A stretch of DNA of 64,000 bases from Streptococcaceae bacterium. GTDB taxonomy: Bacteria > Bacillota > Bacilli > Lactobacillales > Streptococcaceae. The position numbers were made by a program, and so were the translations under genes. Positions within the stretch are counted from its first letter, which is position 1; each line of letters starts with the position of its first letter. The notes under the pieces are model-generated. The model was not told the origin of the DNA and did no database searches. It saw only the letters and a list, made by a program, of their open reading frames with translations. Positions 9,229-21,822 of the stretch are shown piece after piece. The stretch lies in contig JAISXW010000009.1 of assembly GCA_031270325.1 (NCBI GenBank), forward strand, positions 1-64,000. The letters run 5' to 3'.

Positions 9229-10122
9229 ATGTTAGCATTACAGAATCTGACCAAGACATTTGGTGACAAGGTCGCTGTCGATAGATTGAACATGACGGTT
9301 GAAGCCGGTTCAATCATGGGCTTGATAGGTCAAAATGGTGCGGGGAAAACGACAACTTTCCGGATGATTTTGGACTTTATCAAGGCAGATACGGGAGTGA
9401 TCACATGGCAGCAGCAACCGATCACGCAAGAGGTTAAGCAAAGGATTGGCTTTTTGCCTGAGGAACGTGGCTTATATCAAAAATTGACAATTGAGGAGCA
9501 GATTCTTTATTTTGCTGAGTTGCATGGGATGAAACGGACGGAAGCCCGTGCTGAGCTGTTGGACTGGATGACGAGATTAGAAGTTATCGGTAAAATTTCC
9601 GATAAAGTCCAAACGCTTTCCAAAGGGAATGCCCAAAAGGTTCAATTTATTGCGACCTTGATTCATCGGCCGGAGTTTTTGATTTTGGATGAGCCCTTTA
9701 CAGGACTTGACCCAGTCAACACCAGTCTTTTGATGGCGGAAATTAAGCAACTGAGGGACAATGGGGCAGCGATTATTTTCTCTAGTCACAATATGAGCGG
9801 CGTGGCTTCGCTGAGTGATCAGTTGACCATGCTCAAAAAAGGCAAGGTTGTCCTACAAGGCGGTATTTATGAGATTCGAGAAAGCTTTGGTCGGACACAT
9901 ATCTATGTCGAGAGTGATGTTCCTAGTGCTGAGCTTGCTGCCATGTCTGGCGTTGTGTCGCTTGCGCCACAAGGTCAGGGTCGAATGATTCACGTTTCAG
10001 ATGAAACTGTCGGTCGAGACATCTTTAAAAAAGTGAGTGAAACTGGGTACGTGCAGGCCTTTGTGCAAGCTCCGCCAACGCTCGATGAAATTTTCCGTCA
10101 GGAGGTCGCTGAAAATGTTTAA
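9229..10122 (+). CDS. ABC transporter ATP-binding protein (NatA-like)
   Basis: A 297-residue nucleotide-binding subunit. Walker A is GQNGAGKTT (about residues 34-42), the signature appears as LSKGNAQKVQ (a K replaces the second G of LSGGQ), Walker B is FLILDEPFTGLD and the switch His is in SSHNMS. The C-terminal extension of about 80 residues (DUF4162-like) is typical of NatA and drug exporters. It pairs with the permease that overlaps its 3' end. Substrate is unknown; Na+ or a peptide or drug are possibilities. RBS AAGGAG precedes ATG 9229. Confidence 0.9.
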   Translation: MLALQNLTKTFGDKVAVDRLNMTVEAGSIMGLIGQNGAGKTTTFRMILDFIKADTGVITWQQQPITQEVKQRIGFLPEERGLYQKLTIEEQILYFAELHGMKRTEARAELLDWMTRLEVIGKISDKVQTLSKGNAQKVQFIATLIHRPEFLILDEPFTGLDPVNTSLLMAEIKQLRDNGAAIIFSSHNMSGVASLSDQLTMLKKGKVVLQGGIYEIRESFGRTHIYVESDVPSAELAAMSGVVSLAPQGQGRMIHVSDETVGRDIFKKVSETGYVQAFVQAPPTLDEIFRQEVAENV

Positions 10123-11335
10123 ACAATTGAAGTTAGTCGCAGGACAAGTCTATCGGACTAAAATCAAATCTTTCGCTTTTTGGTCGCTCCTTCTTTCGCC
10201 AATCATCATGTTAGCGATTGGTGGATTAATCGGTTCTTTTGTAGCTAAAAGCGATGATAACTCGTCACAACGACTTGCAATCGTGGCAAATCCAGCTCTG
10301 TTTCAAACGATTGAAACAAGCAAGCGTTTGGATGTCAAACTATCGGAACTGGCAGATACGACGGCGGCCAAGCAAAAACTGAAAGCTGAACAGATTGATG
10401 GTTATCTGGTCAAAACAGATGACCACTATACGCTCGTGACATCAGTCAAGAGTACTGTGAAATTTGATGAAACAGCCATTAAAAGCCTCTTGTCGCAAGT
10501 TGAGCTGACAATCAAAGCGACTAAGCTAAACTTAAGCGCACAAGACATCGCTGATTTACAAACGCCTGTTGACCTCAGTGTGCAGACACAGGGCGCTAAG
10601 GGTAAAACAGACGGTGGCGATAGTAAAAATTCAGCTAATTTTGTGATTTCGATGTGTATAGGTGTCTTTGTGTTTCTGGTATTAACGACTTACACCGGTA
10701 TCATTGCACAGGAAATTGCCAACGAAAAATCAAGTCGGATCATGGAAACGTTATTAGCTGCGACGAGTGCCAAAGTACAATACTACGGTAAGATTATCGG
10801 TGTGAGTTTACTCGTTGTGACGCACCTATTAGTCTATCTTGTCTTAGGAATTGCGGTCACAGTCATCTTTGGGAAAAATCCTTTAATCAAAGGCCTTACA
10901 ACTATCTTGAGTGGTGTCGATCCGACTTATCTGATGATTACCGTCTTACTCTTGATGGTCGGCATTCTATCCTATCTGGTCTTGACAGCGATTATTGCCA
11001 GTATTGTCAATGATCAAAGTCAGGTCCAGCAAGCCATTCAGCCTATTGTTTATCTCTCAATGATTGGGTATATTGCGAGTTTTATCTCCTCTAGTGTGCC
11101 AAGCAATCTATTCTTTAAGGTTTTGGCGCTAGTGCCATTTGTTTCTCCGACCTTGATGCCGAGTCGTTTGGCGATTGAATACGCAAGTCCGACAGATGCT
11201 ATCATTGCGATTGTCCTGCAGGTGCTTGCCCTAGTGTTAGTGGCTAAGTTTGGTCAAGCGATTTATGCCAAAAATGTCTTGAGTTATTCAGATGAAAAAG
11301 TCTTTAAGCAACTGCTTCAAAATTTTAAAAAATAA
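10115..11335 (+). CDS. ABC transporter permease (NatB-like, ABC-2 type)
   Basis: A 406-residue permease: one membrane helix near residues 20-42, a large extracellular domain (about residues 45-175), then five or six helices. The conserved EKSSRIMETLLAATSAKVQYYGK stretch, interrupted here for length, is the ABC2_membrane_3 coupling region. ATG 10115 is chosen because CAGGAGG (about 10099-10105) lies at the right distance and the ATPase frame overlaps it by 8 bases. An in-frame upstream ATG (10037) lies inside the ATPase gene and is rejected. Together with the ATPase it forms an exporter. Confidence 0.9.
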   Translation: MFKQLKLVAGQVYRTKIKSFAFWSLLLSPIIMLAIGGLIGSFVAKSDDNSSQRLAIVANPALFQTIETSKRLDVKLSELADTTAAKQKLKAEQIDGYLVKTDDHYTLVTSVKSTVKFDETAIKSLLSQVELTIKATKLNLSAQDIADLQTPVDLSVQTQGAKGKTDGGDSKNSANFVISMCIGVFVFLVLTTYTGIIAQEIANEKSSRIMETLLAATSAKVQYYGKIIGVSLLVVTHLLVYLVLGIAVTVIFGKNPLIKGLTTILSGVDPTYLMITVLLLMVGILSYLVLTAIIASIVNDQSQVQQAIQPIVYLSMIGYIASFISSSVPSNLFFKVLALVPFVSPTLMPSRLAIEYASPTDAIIAIVLQVLALVLVAKFGQAIYAKNVLSYSDEKVFKQLLQNFKK

Positions 11336-11339
11336 GTAG

Positions 11340-11368
11340 AATCCCTGTGAGCAACGGGGATTTTTTTT
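11340..11368 (+). terminator. Terminator after the NatAB-like operon
   Basis: ATCCC(T)GT…AC(G)GGGAT hairpin followed by eight T. Confidence 0.9.
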
Positions 11369-11396
11369 GCGTACAAGTGTATAGAGGAGAAAAAAG

Positions 11397-12038
11397 ATGA
11401 TGAAAACTACTGTAATTGAAAAACTAAAAGCACATTGGAAAGTGTGTCTCTGTCTATTGGCGATACTGGCGATAGGGTTTGCCTTTTATCTAAGAAGACC
11501 GCCTAATGAAAAGATAAACCCACTCGTTTCACCAGATCAACTGACGGTACCCAAAACGGAACAATCGACTGAAAAAAATCTTGCCAAAAGTTCAGAGGAG
11601 ATCACAACGGTTGTCGTTGATGTCAAAGGTCAAGTGAAAAATCCTGCCGTTTATCAAGTCGCCAAGACTGCCCGCGTGGATGATGTCGTGAAATTGGCAG
11701 GGGGTCTGACGGATCAGGCAGATGTCAAGTCGATCAACCTAGCCCAAAAAGTGACCGATGAGATGGTCATTTATATCGCAAGTATTGGAGAGGCAGTGAC
11801 GGCTACTCAACCGCCTGCGAGTGTCAATCAGTCACAAGGGGCGACTCTGGTCAATATTAATACCGCAGACCTGACACAGCTCCAAACATTGAGCGGGATT
11901 GGGGTGAAAAAAGCGCAAGATATTATTGACTATCGGGAGCAAAATGGCAAGTTTAACTCAGTAGATGAGTTGAAAAATATTTCAGGATTTGGGGAGAAGA
12001 CGGTTGAAAAACTTAAAGATGATATTACGGTGGATTGA
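11397..12038 (+). CDS. comEA: Competence DNA receptor ComEA
   Basis: A 213-residue protein with an N-terminal membrane anchor (about residues 14-31), a SLBB domain (VVDVKGQVKNPAVYQV, about residues 78-135) and a C-terminal double helix-hairpin-helix (VNINTADLTQLQTLSGIG and FNSVDELKNISGFGEKT) that binds double-stranded DNA. It receives transforming DNA outside the membrane and hands it to ComEC. RBS GAGGAG precedes two adjacent ATGs (11397, 11400). No ComX box of the TACGAATA type is visible between the upstream terminator and the start. comEC overlaps its end. Confidence 0.95.
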   Translation: MMKTTVIEKLKAHWKVCLCLLAILAIGFAFYLRRPPNEKINPLVSPDQLTVPKTEQSTEKNLAKSSEEITTVVVDVKGQVKNPAVYQVAKTARVDDVVKLAGGLTDQADVKSINLAQKVTDEMVIYIASIGEAVTATQPPASVNQSQGATLVNINTADLTQLQTLSGIGVKKAQDIIDYREQNGKFNSVDELKNISGFGEKTVEKLKDDITVD

Positions 12039-14256
12039 CTTACCAGCTATTGTCGTGACTTACTTTTGTGTCATCATTTATTTGATAGTCTTTAGATTTT
12101 CTGGTGTATTGGTTGTTTACTTGTTGCTTTCTTTACTGTCTTTCGTTTGGCAAAATGGTTGGCCTTCTTTTTTAAAGCTGTGTCTGGTACTAGTTGGATT
12201 TGCCTGTATATGCGGCGGGATTAAGTTTCAAGAGGCAAGAAAGTTTGACCGAGAACAAGCAGTGACAGAGATTAAGCCGATGCTTGATACGATTCAAGTC
12301 AACGGTGACCAGCTTGCTTTCCGTGGCAAAAGCAGTGGTCAAAGCTATCAGGTTTATTACAAGCTCACGAGCAAAAAAGAGCAGCAGTATTTTAAGTATT
12401 TGGCTAAAAACGTGACGCTGACAGTGTCTGCAAGTCTCGAGCGCGCTAGTCAGCAACGCAATTTTGAGGGCTTTGATTATCAAGCCTATCTCAAGACGCA
12501 AAAGATTTATCGTATTTTGACGATTGACAAGATTCATCAGATATCAGAAGAGAGGGGATGGTATCTTCCGCTTTTGCGGAGACGGGCGATTTTGTTTTGT
12601 GAGCGACAGTTTCCTAAACCGATGTCAGCCTATATGACTGGTTTACTCTTTGGGTATTTGGGTCAGGACTTTGATGAGCTGGGGGAGATTTATAGGCAGC
12701 TGGGGATCATGCACTTATTTGCTTTGTCTGGGATGCAAGTCGCTTTTTTCGTTGATGTCTTACGTCAGTTTTTGTTTCGCTTAGGCGTTAGACGAGATCT
12801 GGTTGCACTACTACAAGTCCCTTTTTCAGTGGGGTATGCCGGCATGACAGGTTTTTCTATCTCAGTGATGCGAGCACTCATTCAGAAGTTATTGAGCACT
12901 TTTGGTGTCAAAGGTCTTGATAATTTCAGCCTGACCTTGCTGCTGTTATTCATTTGGCAGCCTCAATTTTTGTTGACAGTAGGTGGTAGCTTGTCCATGT
13001 TTTTTGCTTTTGTGCTGGCCATGTTTGGCAAACGTTTTGACCGCTTAGGGACCTATCAACGATTATTAGCTGAAAGTCTGGTCTTATCCTTAGCCGTATT
13101 GCCCTTGCTCATGCTTTATTTTCATAGTTTCCAACCTCTTTCTATTTTGTTGACGACTGTCTTTAGTTTTCTTTTTGATGTCCTCTTTCTGCCTGCTTTG
13201 TCGCTCATTTTTCTGTTGGCGATTGGGACAGGGGTGCTATTAACTCAAGCCAATGCGGTCTTTATCTGGCTTGAAAGGCTTATCCAATGGGTTGATGAGT
13301 TAGCTCATTATCCTCTAGTTTTAGGCAAGCCACAACCGATTGTTTTTTTGTTGTTGCTGCTATTGATTGGTTGTTTGATTGATTTTTGGCCATGTCAAAA
13401 GGTTAGAGGGTTGCTTATCTTGGGTCTGGTGAGCTTGTTTTGGCTCACAAAAAATCCACTGACACCGACGATTACTATTGTGGATGTCGGTCAAGGGGAT
13501 AGTATTTTTTTACAAGATCGGTTAAATCAGCGGAATCTATTGATTGATACAGGGGGACGTGTTAGTTTTGGGACGCGTCAAAACTGGCAGATAGGTCAGA
13601 CAGCCGCCAATGCGGATAAGACCCTCATTCCCTACTTAAAAAGTCGAGGTGTCGGGCAGATTGATACCTTAGTCGTGACACATGCTGACGAAGATCATGT
13701 GGGCGATTTATTGGCGTTGAATCAGCAGATTAAGATTAACAAAATTGTGGTCAGCGAAGGCAGCTTGAGCCAAACCGATTTTGTCAAAGTTTTAAAACGG
13801 ACACAGGCAAAAATTCAGATTGCTCAAGTTGGTCAACAGTTGCAACTGTTTGATAGTTATTTGGAAGTCCTGTTTCCTTTTGACAAGGGAGATGGGGGAA
13901 ATAATGATTCTATTGTTTTATATGGTAAGTTTTATCAGACCAAATTTTTATTTACAGGAGATTTGGAGGCAGACGGAGAAGCTGCCTTATTGGCACGTTA
14001 TCCGACCTTGACTGCGGATGTCTTAAAAGTTGGACATCACGGCTCGAAAACCTCTTCATCAGAGTCCTTTATCAAAGCGATCAGACCAAAGGTGGCTTTA
14101 ATTTCCTGTGGTCAGAATAATCGTTATCAGCACCCCAATCCAGAAATCGTGACAAGATTGCAACAATACGGGGTTAAACTATATAGGACGGACCAACAAG
14201 GTGCGATCAAATTTGAAAAAATGACTAAATCTTGGCAGATATTGACGGTAAAATGA
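12019..14256 (+). CDS. comEC: DNA internalisation channel ComEC/Rec2
   Basis: A 745-residue protein: hydrophobic N-terminus, OB-like exposed segment (about residues 65-165), the competence membrane domain (LLFGYLGQDF … LFALSGMQVAFFVDVLR) and a C-terminal metallo-beta-lactamase domain with THADEDHVGD, GDLEADGE and KVGHHGSKTSSS. It forms the single-strand uptake pore. The frame is complete, so DNA uptake is at least encoded. ATG 12019 overlaps comEA by 20 bases; an upstream ATG at 11989 would give a longer overlap. No clear Shine-Dalgarno lies before 12019, consistent with coupling to comEA. Confidence 0.95.
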   Translation: MILRWIDLPAIVVTYFCVIIYLIVFRFSGVLVVYLLLSLLSFVWQNGWPSFLKLCLVLVGFACICGGIKFQEARKFDREQAVTEIKPMLDTIQVNGDQLAFRGKSSGQSYQVYYKLTSKKEQQYFKYLAKNVTLTVSASLERASQQRNFEGFDYQAYLKTQKIYRILTIDKIHQISEERGWYLPLLRRRAILFCERQFPKPMSAYMTGLLFGYLGQDFDELGEIYRQLGIMHLFALSGMQVAFFVDVLRQFLFRLGVRRDLVALLQVPFSVGYAGMTGFSISVMRALIQKLLSTFGVKGLDNFSLTLLLLFIWQPQFLLTVGGSLSMFFAFVLAMFGKRFDRLGTYQRLLAESLVLSLAVLPLLMLYFHSFQPLSILLTTVFSFLFDVLFLPALSLIFLLAIGTGVLLTQANAVFIWLERLIQWVDELAHYPLVLGKPQPIVFLLLLLLIGCLIDFWPCQKVRGLLILGLVSLFWLTKNPLTPTITIVDVGQGDSIFLQDRLNQRNLLIDTGGRVSFGTRQNWQIGQTAANADKTLIPYLKSRGVGQIDTLVVTHADEDHVGDLLALNQQIKINKIVVSEGSLSQTDFVKVLKRTQAKIQIAQVGQQLQLFDSYLEVLFPFDKGDGGNNDSIVLYGKFYQTKFLFTGDLEADGEAALLARYPTLTADVLKVGHHGSKTSSSESFIKAIRPKVALISCGQNNRYQHPNPEIVTRLQQYGVKLYRTDQQGAIKFEKMTKSWQILTVK

Positions 14257-14269
14257 TAGAATATAAATG
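14257..14269 (+). promoter_or_regulatory. Candidate estA promoter (extended -10)
   Basis: TGA-TAGAAT (TG at 14254-14255, TAGAAT at 14257-14262) just after the comEC stop looks like an extended -10 box. It is followed by a 20-codon open frame starting at ATG 14267 and ending at TAA 14328, which may be a leader peptide or chance. Confidence 0.45.
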
Positions 14270-14316
14270 AAAGACATCTCTAAAAAGATGTCGTCAGAGG
14301 AAAATCAAGAAAGGAT

Positions 14317-14337
14317 CGCACGCATTTAAGGCGTGCG
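14317..14337 (+). promoter_or_regulatory. Hairpin between ribosome site and estA start
   Basis: CGCACGC (14317-14323) pairs perfectly with GCGTGCG (14331-14337) around a seven-base loop. It lies between AAAGGA and the ATG at 14348. Confidence 0.6.
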
Positions 14338-14347
14338 AACACTATGT

Positions 14348-15142
14348 ATGGCAATTTTAAAAATCGATTACTATTCAGAAGTTCTGGGCATGGTTCGCAA
14401 AGTCAATGTCATTTATCCTGAAGCGATTAAAAATAAAGAGTTAAATTTTGAAACAACTGATATTCCAGTGCTTTATTTGCTTCACGGTATGTCAGGCGAT
14501 CAAGATACTTGGTTGAATCGGACGGGCATTGATCGCTTGATTAGACATACCAACCTCGCTATCGTACTGCCGGCGACTGATTTGGGCTGGTATACGAATA
14601 CGGCTTATGGCTTGCGCTACTATGATGCCATTGTTGAAGAATTACCGCAGGTCATTCACAATTTTCTGCCAAATCTGTCAATGAAACGGGAGAAAAATTT
14701 TATTGCCGGCTTATCAATGGGTGGATATGGTGCATTTAAAATCGCTCTGACTTCCAATCGCTTCTCCCATGCTGCGAGCCTATCAGGAGCTCTATCCTTT
14801 AAATACAAACCGCTGGTAGAACTGGGTGAGTTACCTTATTGGCAAGGGGTTTTTGGTGATTTGGAGCATTTTGATGATTCTATTCATTCTATCCAAAAAC
14901 TTGCGACAGATTTTGACCAAAGTTTTGGTACAGCAAAACCTGCGCTCTATGCTTGGTGTGGTCATCAGGATTTCCTCTTTGAAGATAACAATTTTGCCGT
15001 TGCCGATTTAAGAGATAAAGGATTTGATATCACTTATGAGACATCAGATGGCATGCACCAGTGGTATTACTGGACTAAAATGATTGAGCGTGTCTTTGAA
15101 TTCTTGCCAATCACTTATCGTCAAGAAGAGCGTTGGTCCTAA
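14348..15142 (+). CDS. estA: Tributyrin esterase EstA
   Basis: A 264-residue alpha/beta hydrolase of the esterase D type, very like lactococcal EstA. It has YLLHGMSGDQDTWLNR near residue 45, the nucleophile motif GLSMGGYG near 120, and the likely Asp/His partners in GHQDFLFED and DGMHQWYYW. It hydrolyses short-chain glycerides and esters in the cytoplasm and contributes flavour esters in lactococci. The purine-rich ribosome site (AAAGGA, 14310-14315) is 32 bases before ATG 14348, but a perfect 7-bp hairpin (14317-14337) fills most of that gap and would bring it to about 11 bases. Confidence 0.92.
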   Translation: MAILKIDYYSEVLGMVRKVNVIYPEAIKNKELNFETTDIPVLYLLHGMSGDQDTWLNRTGIDRLIRHTNLAIVLPATDLGWYTNTAYGLRYYDAIVEELPQVIHNFLPNLSMKREKNFIAGLSMGGYGAFKIALTSNRFSHAASLSGALSFKYKPLVELGELPYWQGVFGDLEHFDDSIHSIQKLATDFDQSFGTAKPALYAWCGHQDFLFEDNNFAVADLRDKGFDITYETSDGMHQWYYWTKMIERVFEFLPITYRQEERWS

Positions 15143-15170
15143 AAATGAAACATTTTCAATAGTTTTTCAG

Positions 15171-15196
15171 AAAATCAGACTAAGGTCTGGTTTTTT
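15171..15196 (+). terminator. Terminator after estA
   Basis: AAAATCAGAC-taag-GTCTGGTTTT hairpin running into six T. The T-run is followed directly by the atp promoter. Confidence 0.88.
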
Positions 15197-15197
15197 G

Positions 15198-15226
15198 TTG
15201 ACTTTTTTAGTAAATAGGTTTAGAAT
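15198..15226 (+). promoter_or_regulatory. atp operon promoter
   Basis: TTGACT (15198-15203) and TAGAAT (15221-15226) with a 17-base spacer, ahead of atpE and directly after the estA terminator. Confidence 0.8.
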
Positions 15227-15263
15227 GCTACTGTTAAGTAAAAACATGAGCTTGCTTGTGTAA

Positions 15264-15494
<231 letters not shown>

Positions 15495-15535
15495 AACAGG
15501 GCACGTTTTTATTTATAGAAAGGAAGTGAGTAGTC

Positions 15536-16243
15536 GTGGAAAAATCTTGGTCTTTTCATATTGGACCAGTTTACTTTGATGGTGCTGTCCTTGCCATGAT
15601 TACCTTGACGTGTACGATTATCTTCGGTCTTGTTTTTTGGGCAAGTCGAAAGATGACCTTGCGTCCGAAAGGGAAGCAGAACGTTTTAGAATGGGTAATT
15701 GATTTTGTCAACGGTATTGCCAAAGATAATATGGGCGCGACCGAATCACGTCGTTATTCACTATTTGTCTTTGTTCTATTCGCTTTCGTTTTTGTTTCAA
15801 ATAATATTGGTCTTTTAACTAAAATTAAAGGTTCAAATGACGTATCCTACTGGAAGTCTCCAACAGCGGATGTCGGGGTGACATTAACACTGTCGCTGAT
15901 AGTGGCACTGGTGGCAACCTTAGCAGGTATGAGACGTTTCGGCTTTAAAGGCTATATTAAACACGTCTTTTTCACACCAGCAGCTATGTTACCGATGAAT
16001 ATTATGGAAGAATTTGTTAACTTTTTAAGTTTGGCATTGCGGTTATTTGGTAATATTTTTGCCGGAGAAATCGTCATTAACTTGATTGCTCAAGTTGGTA
16101 ATTCTCATATCTATTATTTGCCGGTTGCGATTTTACTTGAAGTCGGTTGGACGGCGTTTTCAATCTTCATCGGTGCCCTTCAGTCATACGTTTTCGTTTT
16201 GCTTTCAAGTATGTATATTAACGCAAAAATCGCAGAAGAATAG
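15536..16243 (+). CDS. atpB: ATP synthase F0 subunit a
   Basis: A 235-residue membrane protein with five to six helices. The essential Arg is in SLALRLFGNIFAGEI near residue 175. It provides the proton half-channels next to the c ring. It starts at GTG 15536 after AAAGGAAG. Position after atpE is the streptococcal/lactococcal order. Confidence 0.96.
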   Translation: MEKSWSFHIGPVYFDGAVLAMITLTCTIIFGLVFWASRKMTLRPKGKQNVLEWVIDFVNGIAKDNMGATESRRYSLFVFVLFAFVFVSNNIGLLTKIKGSNDVSYWKSPTADVGVTLTLSLIVALVATLAGMRRFGFKGYIKHVFFTPAAMLPMNIMEEFVNFLSLALRLFGNIFAGEIVINLIAQVGNSHIYYLPVAILLEVGWTAFSIFIGALQSYVFVLLSSMYINAKIAEE

Positions 16244-16258
16244 TAGAAAGGAGACGTC

Positions 16259-16768
16259 ATGAGTCCATTTATTTTATTAGAAGCAGCACCCAGTTCAACT
16301 TTAGGTAACATCATTGTTGTCAGTGGCGCTTTCTTAGTTTTGTTACTGCTAATTAAGACGTTTGCTTGGGAACAGATTACCTCAATTTTTGAAGCACGTG
16401 CTAAAAAAATTAATGATGATATTGATAGTGCAGAAGCAGCACGTCAAAAAGCAGAAACTTATGCTGCCCAACGTGAAGCGGAATTAGCGGGTTCACGTGA
16501 TGAGGCTAATACAATCATCAAGACTGCCAATGATGCAGCCCAAATCAACAAAGTGAAAGTTGCTGCGGAAGCTGCAGAAGAAGTTCGGCGTACAAAACAA
16601 CGTGCCAAAGAAGAAATTGAACAATCTAAAAAAGAGGCGATTTCAGGTATTAAAGGTAGTGTCGCTGAAATTTCAATTAAAATTGCTGAGAAACTGATTG
16701 GTCAACATCTGGATGCGACAGCGCAATCTGAATTGATTGATACTTATTTGGAAAAATTGGGGGAATAG
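16259..16768 (+). CDS. atpF: ATP synthase F0 subunit b
   Basis: A 169-residue protein with one N-terminal membrane helix (about residues 15-35) and a long charged alanine-rich coiled coil to the C-terminus (EAARQKAETYAAQREAEL). It forms the peripheral stator linking F0 to F1. GAAAGGAG precedes ATG 16259; two bases separate it from atpH. Confidence 0.96.
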   Translation: MSPFILLEAAPSSTLGNIIVVSGAFLVLLLLIKTFAWEQITSIFEARAKKINDDIDSAEAARQKAETYAAQREAELAGSRDEANTIIKTANDAAQINKVKVAAEAAEEVRRTKQRAKEEIEQSKKEAISGIKGSVAEISIKIAEKLIGQHLDATAQSELIDTYLEKLGE

Positions 16769-16770
16769 TT

Positions 16771-17298
16771 ATGTCTCTCATCATTGCTCAAAAATATAGT
16801 CAAGCTTTGCTAGAAATTGCAAAGGAAAGTCAACAATTAGAGGCGACCTTGTCAGAGATTGCTGTTTTTGACCAAGTGATTCAAGCGACTGATCTTAAGC
16901 GTTTTTTGGGAGATGTGGCTTATTCAGAGGATAAAAAAATCCAAGTCATCAGAAGTTTACAAGACGTGTCATCTGATTTAGTCAAAAACTTTTTGGAGAC
17001 ACTTATTGTCAATCAACGGTTATCATTTTTACCTGCAATTTTAAAAGAAGTTCGCAATCAAGCAGATCGTCTTTTCAAAATTTCTGATGTGGAAGTGACC
17101 AGTGCCATTGCATTGTCAGAGGGACAACTTAGCAAACTGGAAACAACAATCAAAAAGAAGTTTGACCTCAACGAAGTTACAATCAAAAATACAATCGATG
17201 AGAAAATTTTAGGTGGTGTTGTCATCAATGCCCGAGGTAAAATCATCGATGCAAGTATCAAAACGCAATTGAATAAAATTGCGACATCTATTATTTAA
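16771..17298 (+). CDS. atpH: ATP synthase F1 subunit delta
   Basis: A 175-residue stator subunit: helical N-terminal domain starting IIAQKYSQALLEIAKE and C-terminal IDEKILGGVVINARGKIIDASIKTQLNKI, the OSCP/delta signature. It joins the b stalk to the top of F1. After it comes a 147-bp gap before atpA, unusually long inside this operon. Confidence 0.95.
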   Translation: MSLIIAQKYSQALLEIAKESQQLEATLSEIAVFDQVIQATDLKRFLGDVAYSEDKKIQVIRSLQDVSSDLVKNFLETLIVNQRLSFLPAILKEVRNQADRLFKISDVEVTSAIALSEGQLSKLETTIKKKFDLNEVTIKNTIDEKILGGVVINARGKIIDASIKTQLNKIATSII

Positions 17299-17403
17299 TG
17301 CAGTTACTGAAAGCAAGGCGATAATATCGTCAACTTTAGGGGAGTGGATAAGTGTTTTGATAGTCTGTGTCTCACAGGGGATTAAAAGAAGTATTTGCTT
17401 TAA

Positions 17404-18951
<1,548 letters not shown>

Positions 18952-18963
18952 GGGAGGTTTGCT

Positions 18964-19839
18964 ATGCCAGCTTCGCTAAATGAAATCAAAGTTAGAATTG
19001 CGTCAACTAAAAAAACAAGTCAGATTACCGGTGCCATGCAAATGGTCTCGGCAGCTAAATTAACGAAATCGGAACAACATACCAAACATTTTCAAATTTA
19101 TGCTCAGAAGGTTCGTGCGATTACAACGGATTTGATTGCCTCAGAATTATCTGAAGGATCAAGCAATCCGATGTTGATTAAACGGCCAATCAAGAAGACA
19201 GCTTATATTGTCATCACATCAGACAAAGGTTTGGTTGGTGGCTATAACAGTACGATCTTGAAAGCTGTCACGCAGATGTTGGAAGATGATCATGACAGCC
19301 AAGAGGAATATGTGATTATTGCTTTTGGTGGGATGGGTGCAGATTTCTTCAAAGCACGTGGGATTACTGTTTCTTATGAGCTTCGTGGTTTATCTGATCA
19401 ACCCTCATTTGATGAGGTGCGTAAGATTGTCAACCAATCGGTGACATTCTATCAAAATGAATTGTTTGACGAACTTTATGTGTGTTACAATCACCATGTC
19501 AATTCATTGACGAGTCAGGTGCGTGTTGAAAAGATGTTGCCGATTTCGGATTTAGATAAAAATGAGGCAACTGCCTATCATCAATCCTTTGAATTGGAAC
19601 CGGATCGTGAGACGATATTGGCGCAACTTTTGCCACAATATGCTGAAAGCATGATTTATGGTAGTATCATCGATGCTAAAACAGCAGAACACGCTGCTGG
19701 TATGGCAGCCATGCAAGCAGCGACTGATAATGCTAAAAACGTTATCAATGATTTGACCATTCAATACAACCGTGCCCGCCAAGCAGCAATTACCCAAGAA
19801 ATTACGGAAATTGTCGCTGGTGCGAGTGCTTTGGACTAA
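18964..19839 (+). CDS. atpG: ATP synthase F1 subunit gamma
   Basis: A 291-residue rotor shaft: N-terminal helix [28 protein letters not shown], shown here only in part as family signature, and C-terminal helix [24 protein letters not shown] that enters the alpha/beta ring. It couples c-ring rotation to catalysis. AGGGAGG precedes ATG 18964. Confidence 0.96.
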   Translation: MPASLNEIKVRIASTKKTSQITGAMQMVSAAKLTKSEQHTKHFQIYAQKVRAITTDLIASELSEGSSNPMLIKRPIKKTAYIVITSDKGLVGGYNSTILKAVTQMLEDDHDSQEEYVIIAFGGMGADFFKARGITVSYELRGLSDQPSFDEVRKIVNQSVTFYQNELFDELYVCYNHHVNSLTSQVRVEKMLPISDLDKNEATAYHQSFELEPDRETILAQLLPQYAESMIYGSIIDAKTAEHAAGMAAMQAATDNAKNVINDLTIQYNRARQAAITQEITEIVAGASALD

Positions 19840-19849
19840 AAAATAGCGT

Positions 19850-21324
<1,475 letters not shown>

Positions 21325-21335
21325 GGGGGTCTGAT

Positions 21336-21755
21336 ATGGATTATATGACAGTCCAAGTCATCACACCTAGTGGTATTTGTTATAATCACCACGCTTATTT
21401 TGTCCTATTATCAACCGTTGATGGCGAACTTGGCGTCTTGCCTAATATGATTGCGACGATTGCGTCATTGAAGATTGATGAGTTAAAAGTCCGTCGGATT
21501 GATGATGAAAAACACGTTGACTGGATTTCGATCAATGGTGGCGTTGCTGAAATTCGGGATAACTTACTGACGATTGTCGCCGATTCGGCAGAACGTGAAC
21601 GTGACATTGATGTCACACGTGCAGAACGTGCCAAACGTCGCGCTGAAAATGAATTACAAGAAGCAGAGACCAAGCATGATATTGATGCGGCTAAACGGGC
21701 AGCAGTTGCCCTCCACCGTGCTTTGAACCGTTTGCGAGTTTCAAGTCACAGATAA
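21336..21755 (+). CDS. atpC: ATP synthase F1 subunit epsilon
   Basis: A 139-residue protein with the N-terminal beta sandwich ([43 protein letters not shown]) and the C-terminal helical pair ([19 protein letters not shown]). It connects the shaft to the c ring and inhibits ATP hydrolysis. Last gene of the operon; a strong terminator follows. Confidence 0.95.
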   Translation: MDYMTVQVITPSGICYNHHAYFVLLSTVDGELGVLPNMIATIASLKIDELKVRRIDDEKHVDWISINGGVAEIRDNLLTIVADSAERERDIDVTRAERAKRRAENELQEAETKHDIDAAKRAAVALHRALNRLRVSSHR

Positions 21756-21787
21756 GTTCAAACCAAAAAAATTTGGTGCTAAGCAGT

Positions 21788-21822
21788 AAAAAAGACTTGC
21801 CAATCGTGGCAGTCTTTTTTTT
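21788..21822 (+). terminator. Terminator after atpC
   Basis: AAAAAGACTTGCC…GGCAGTCTTTTTT hairpin with eight T. Confidence 0.92.
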
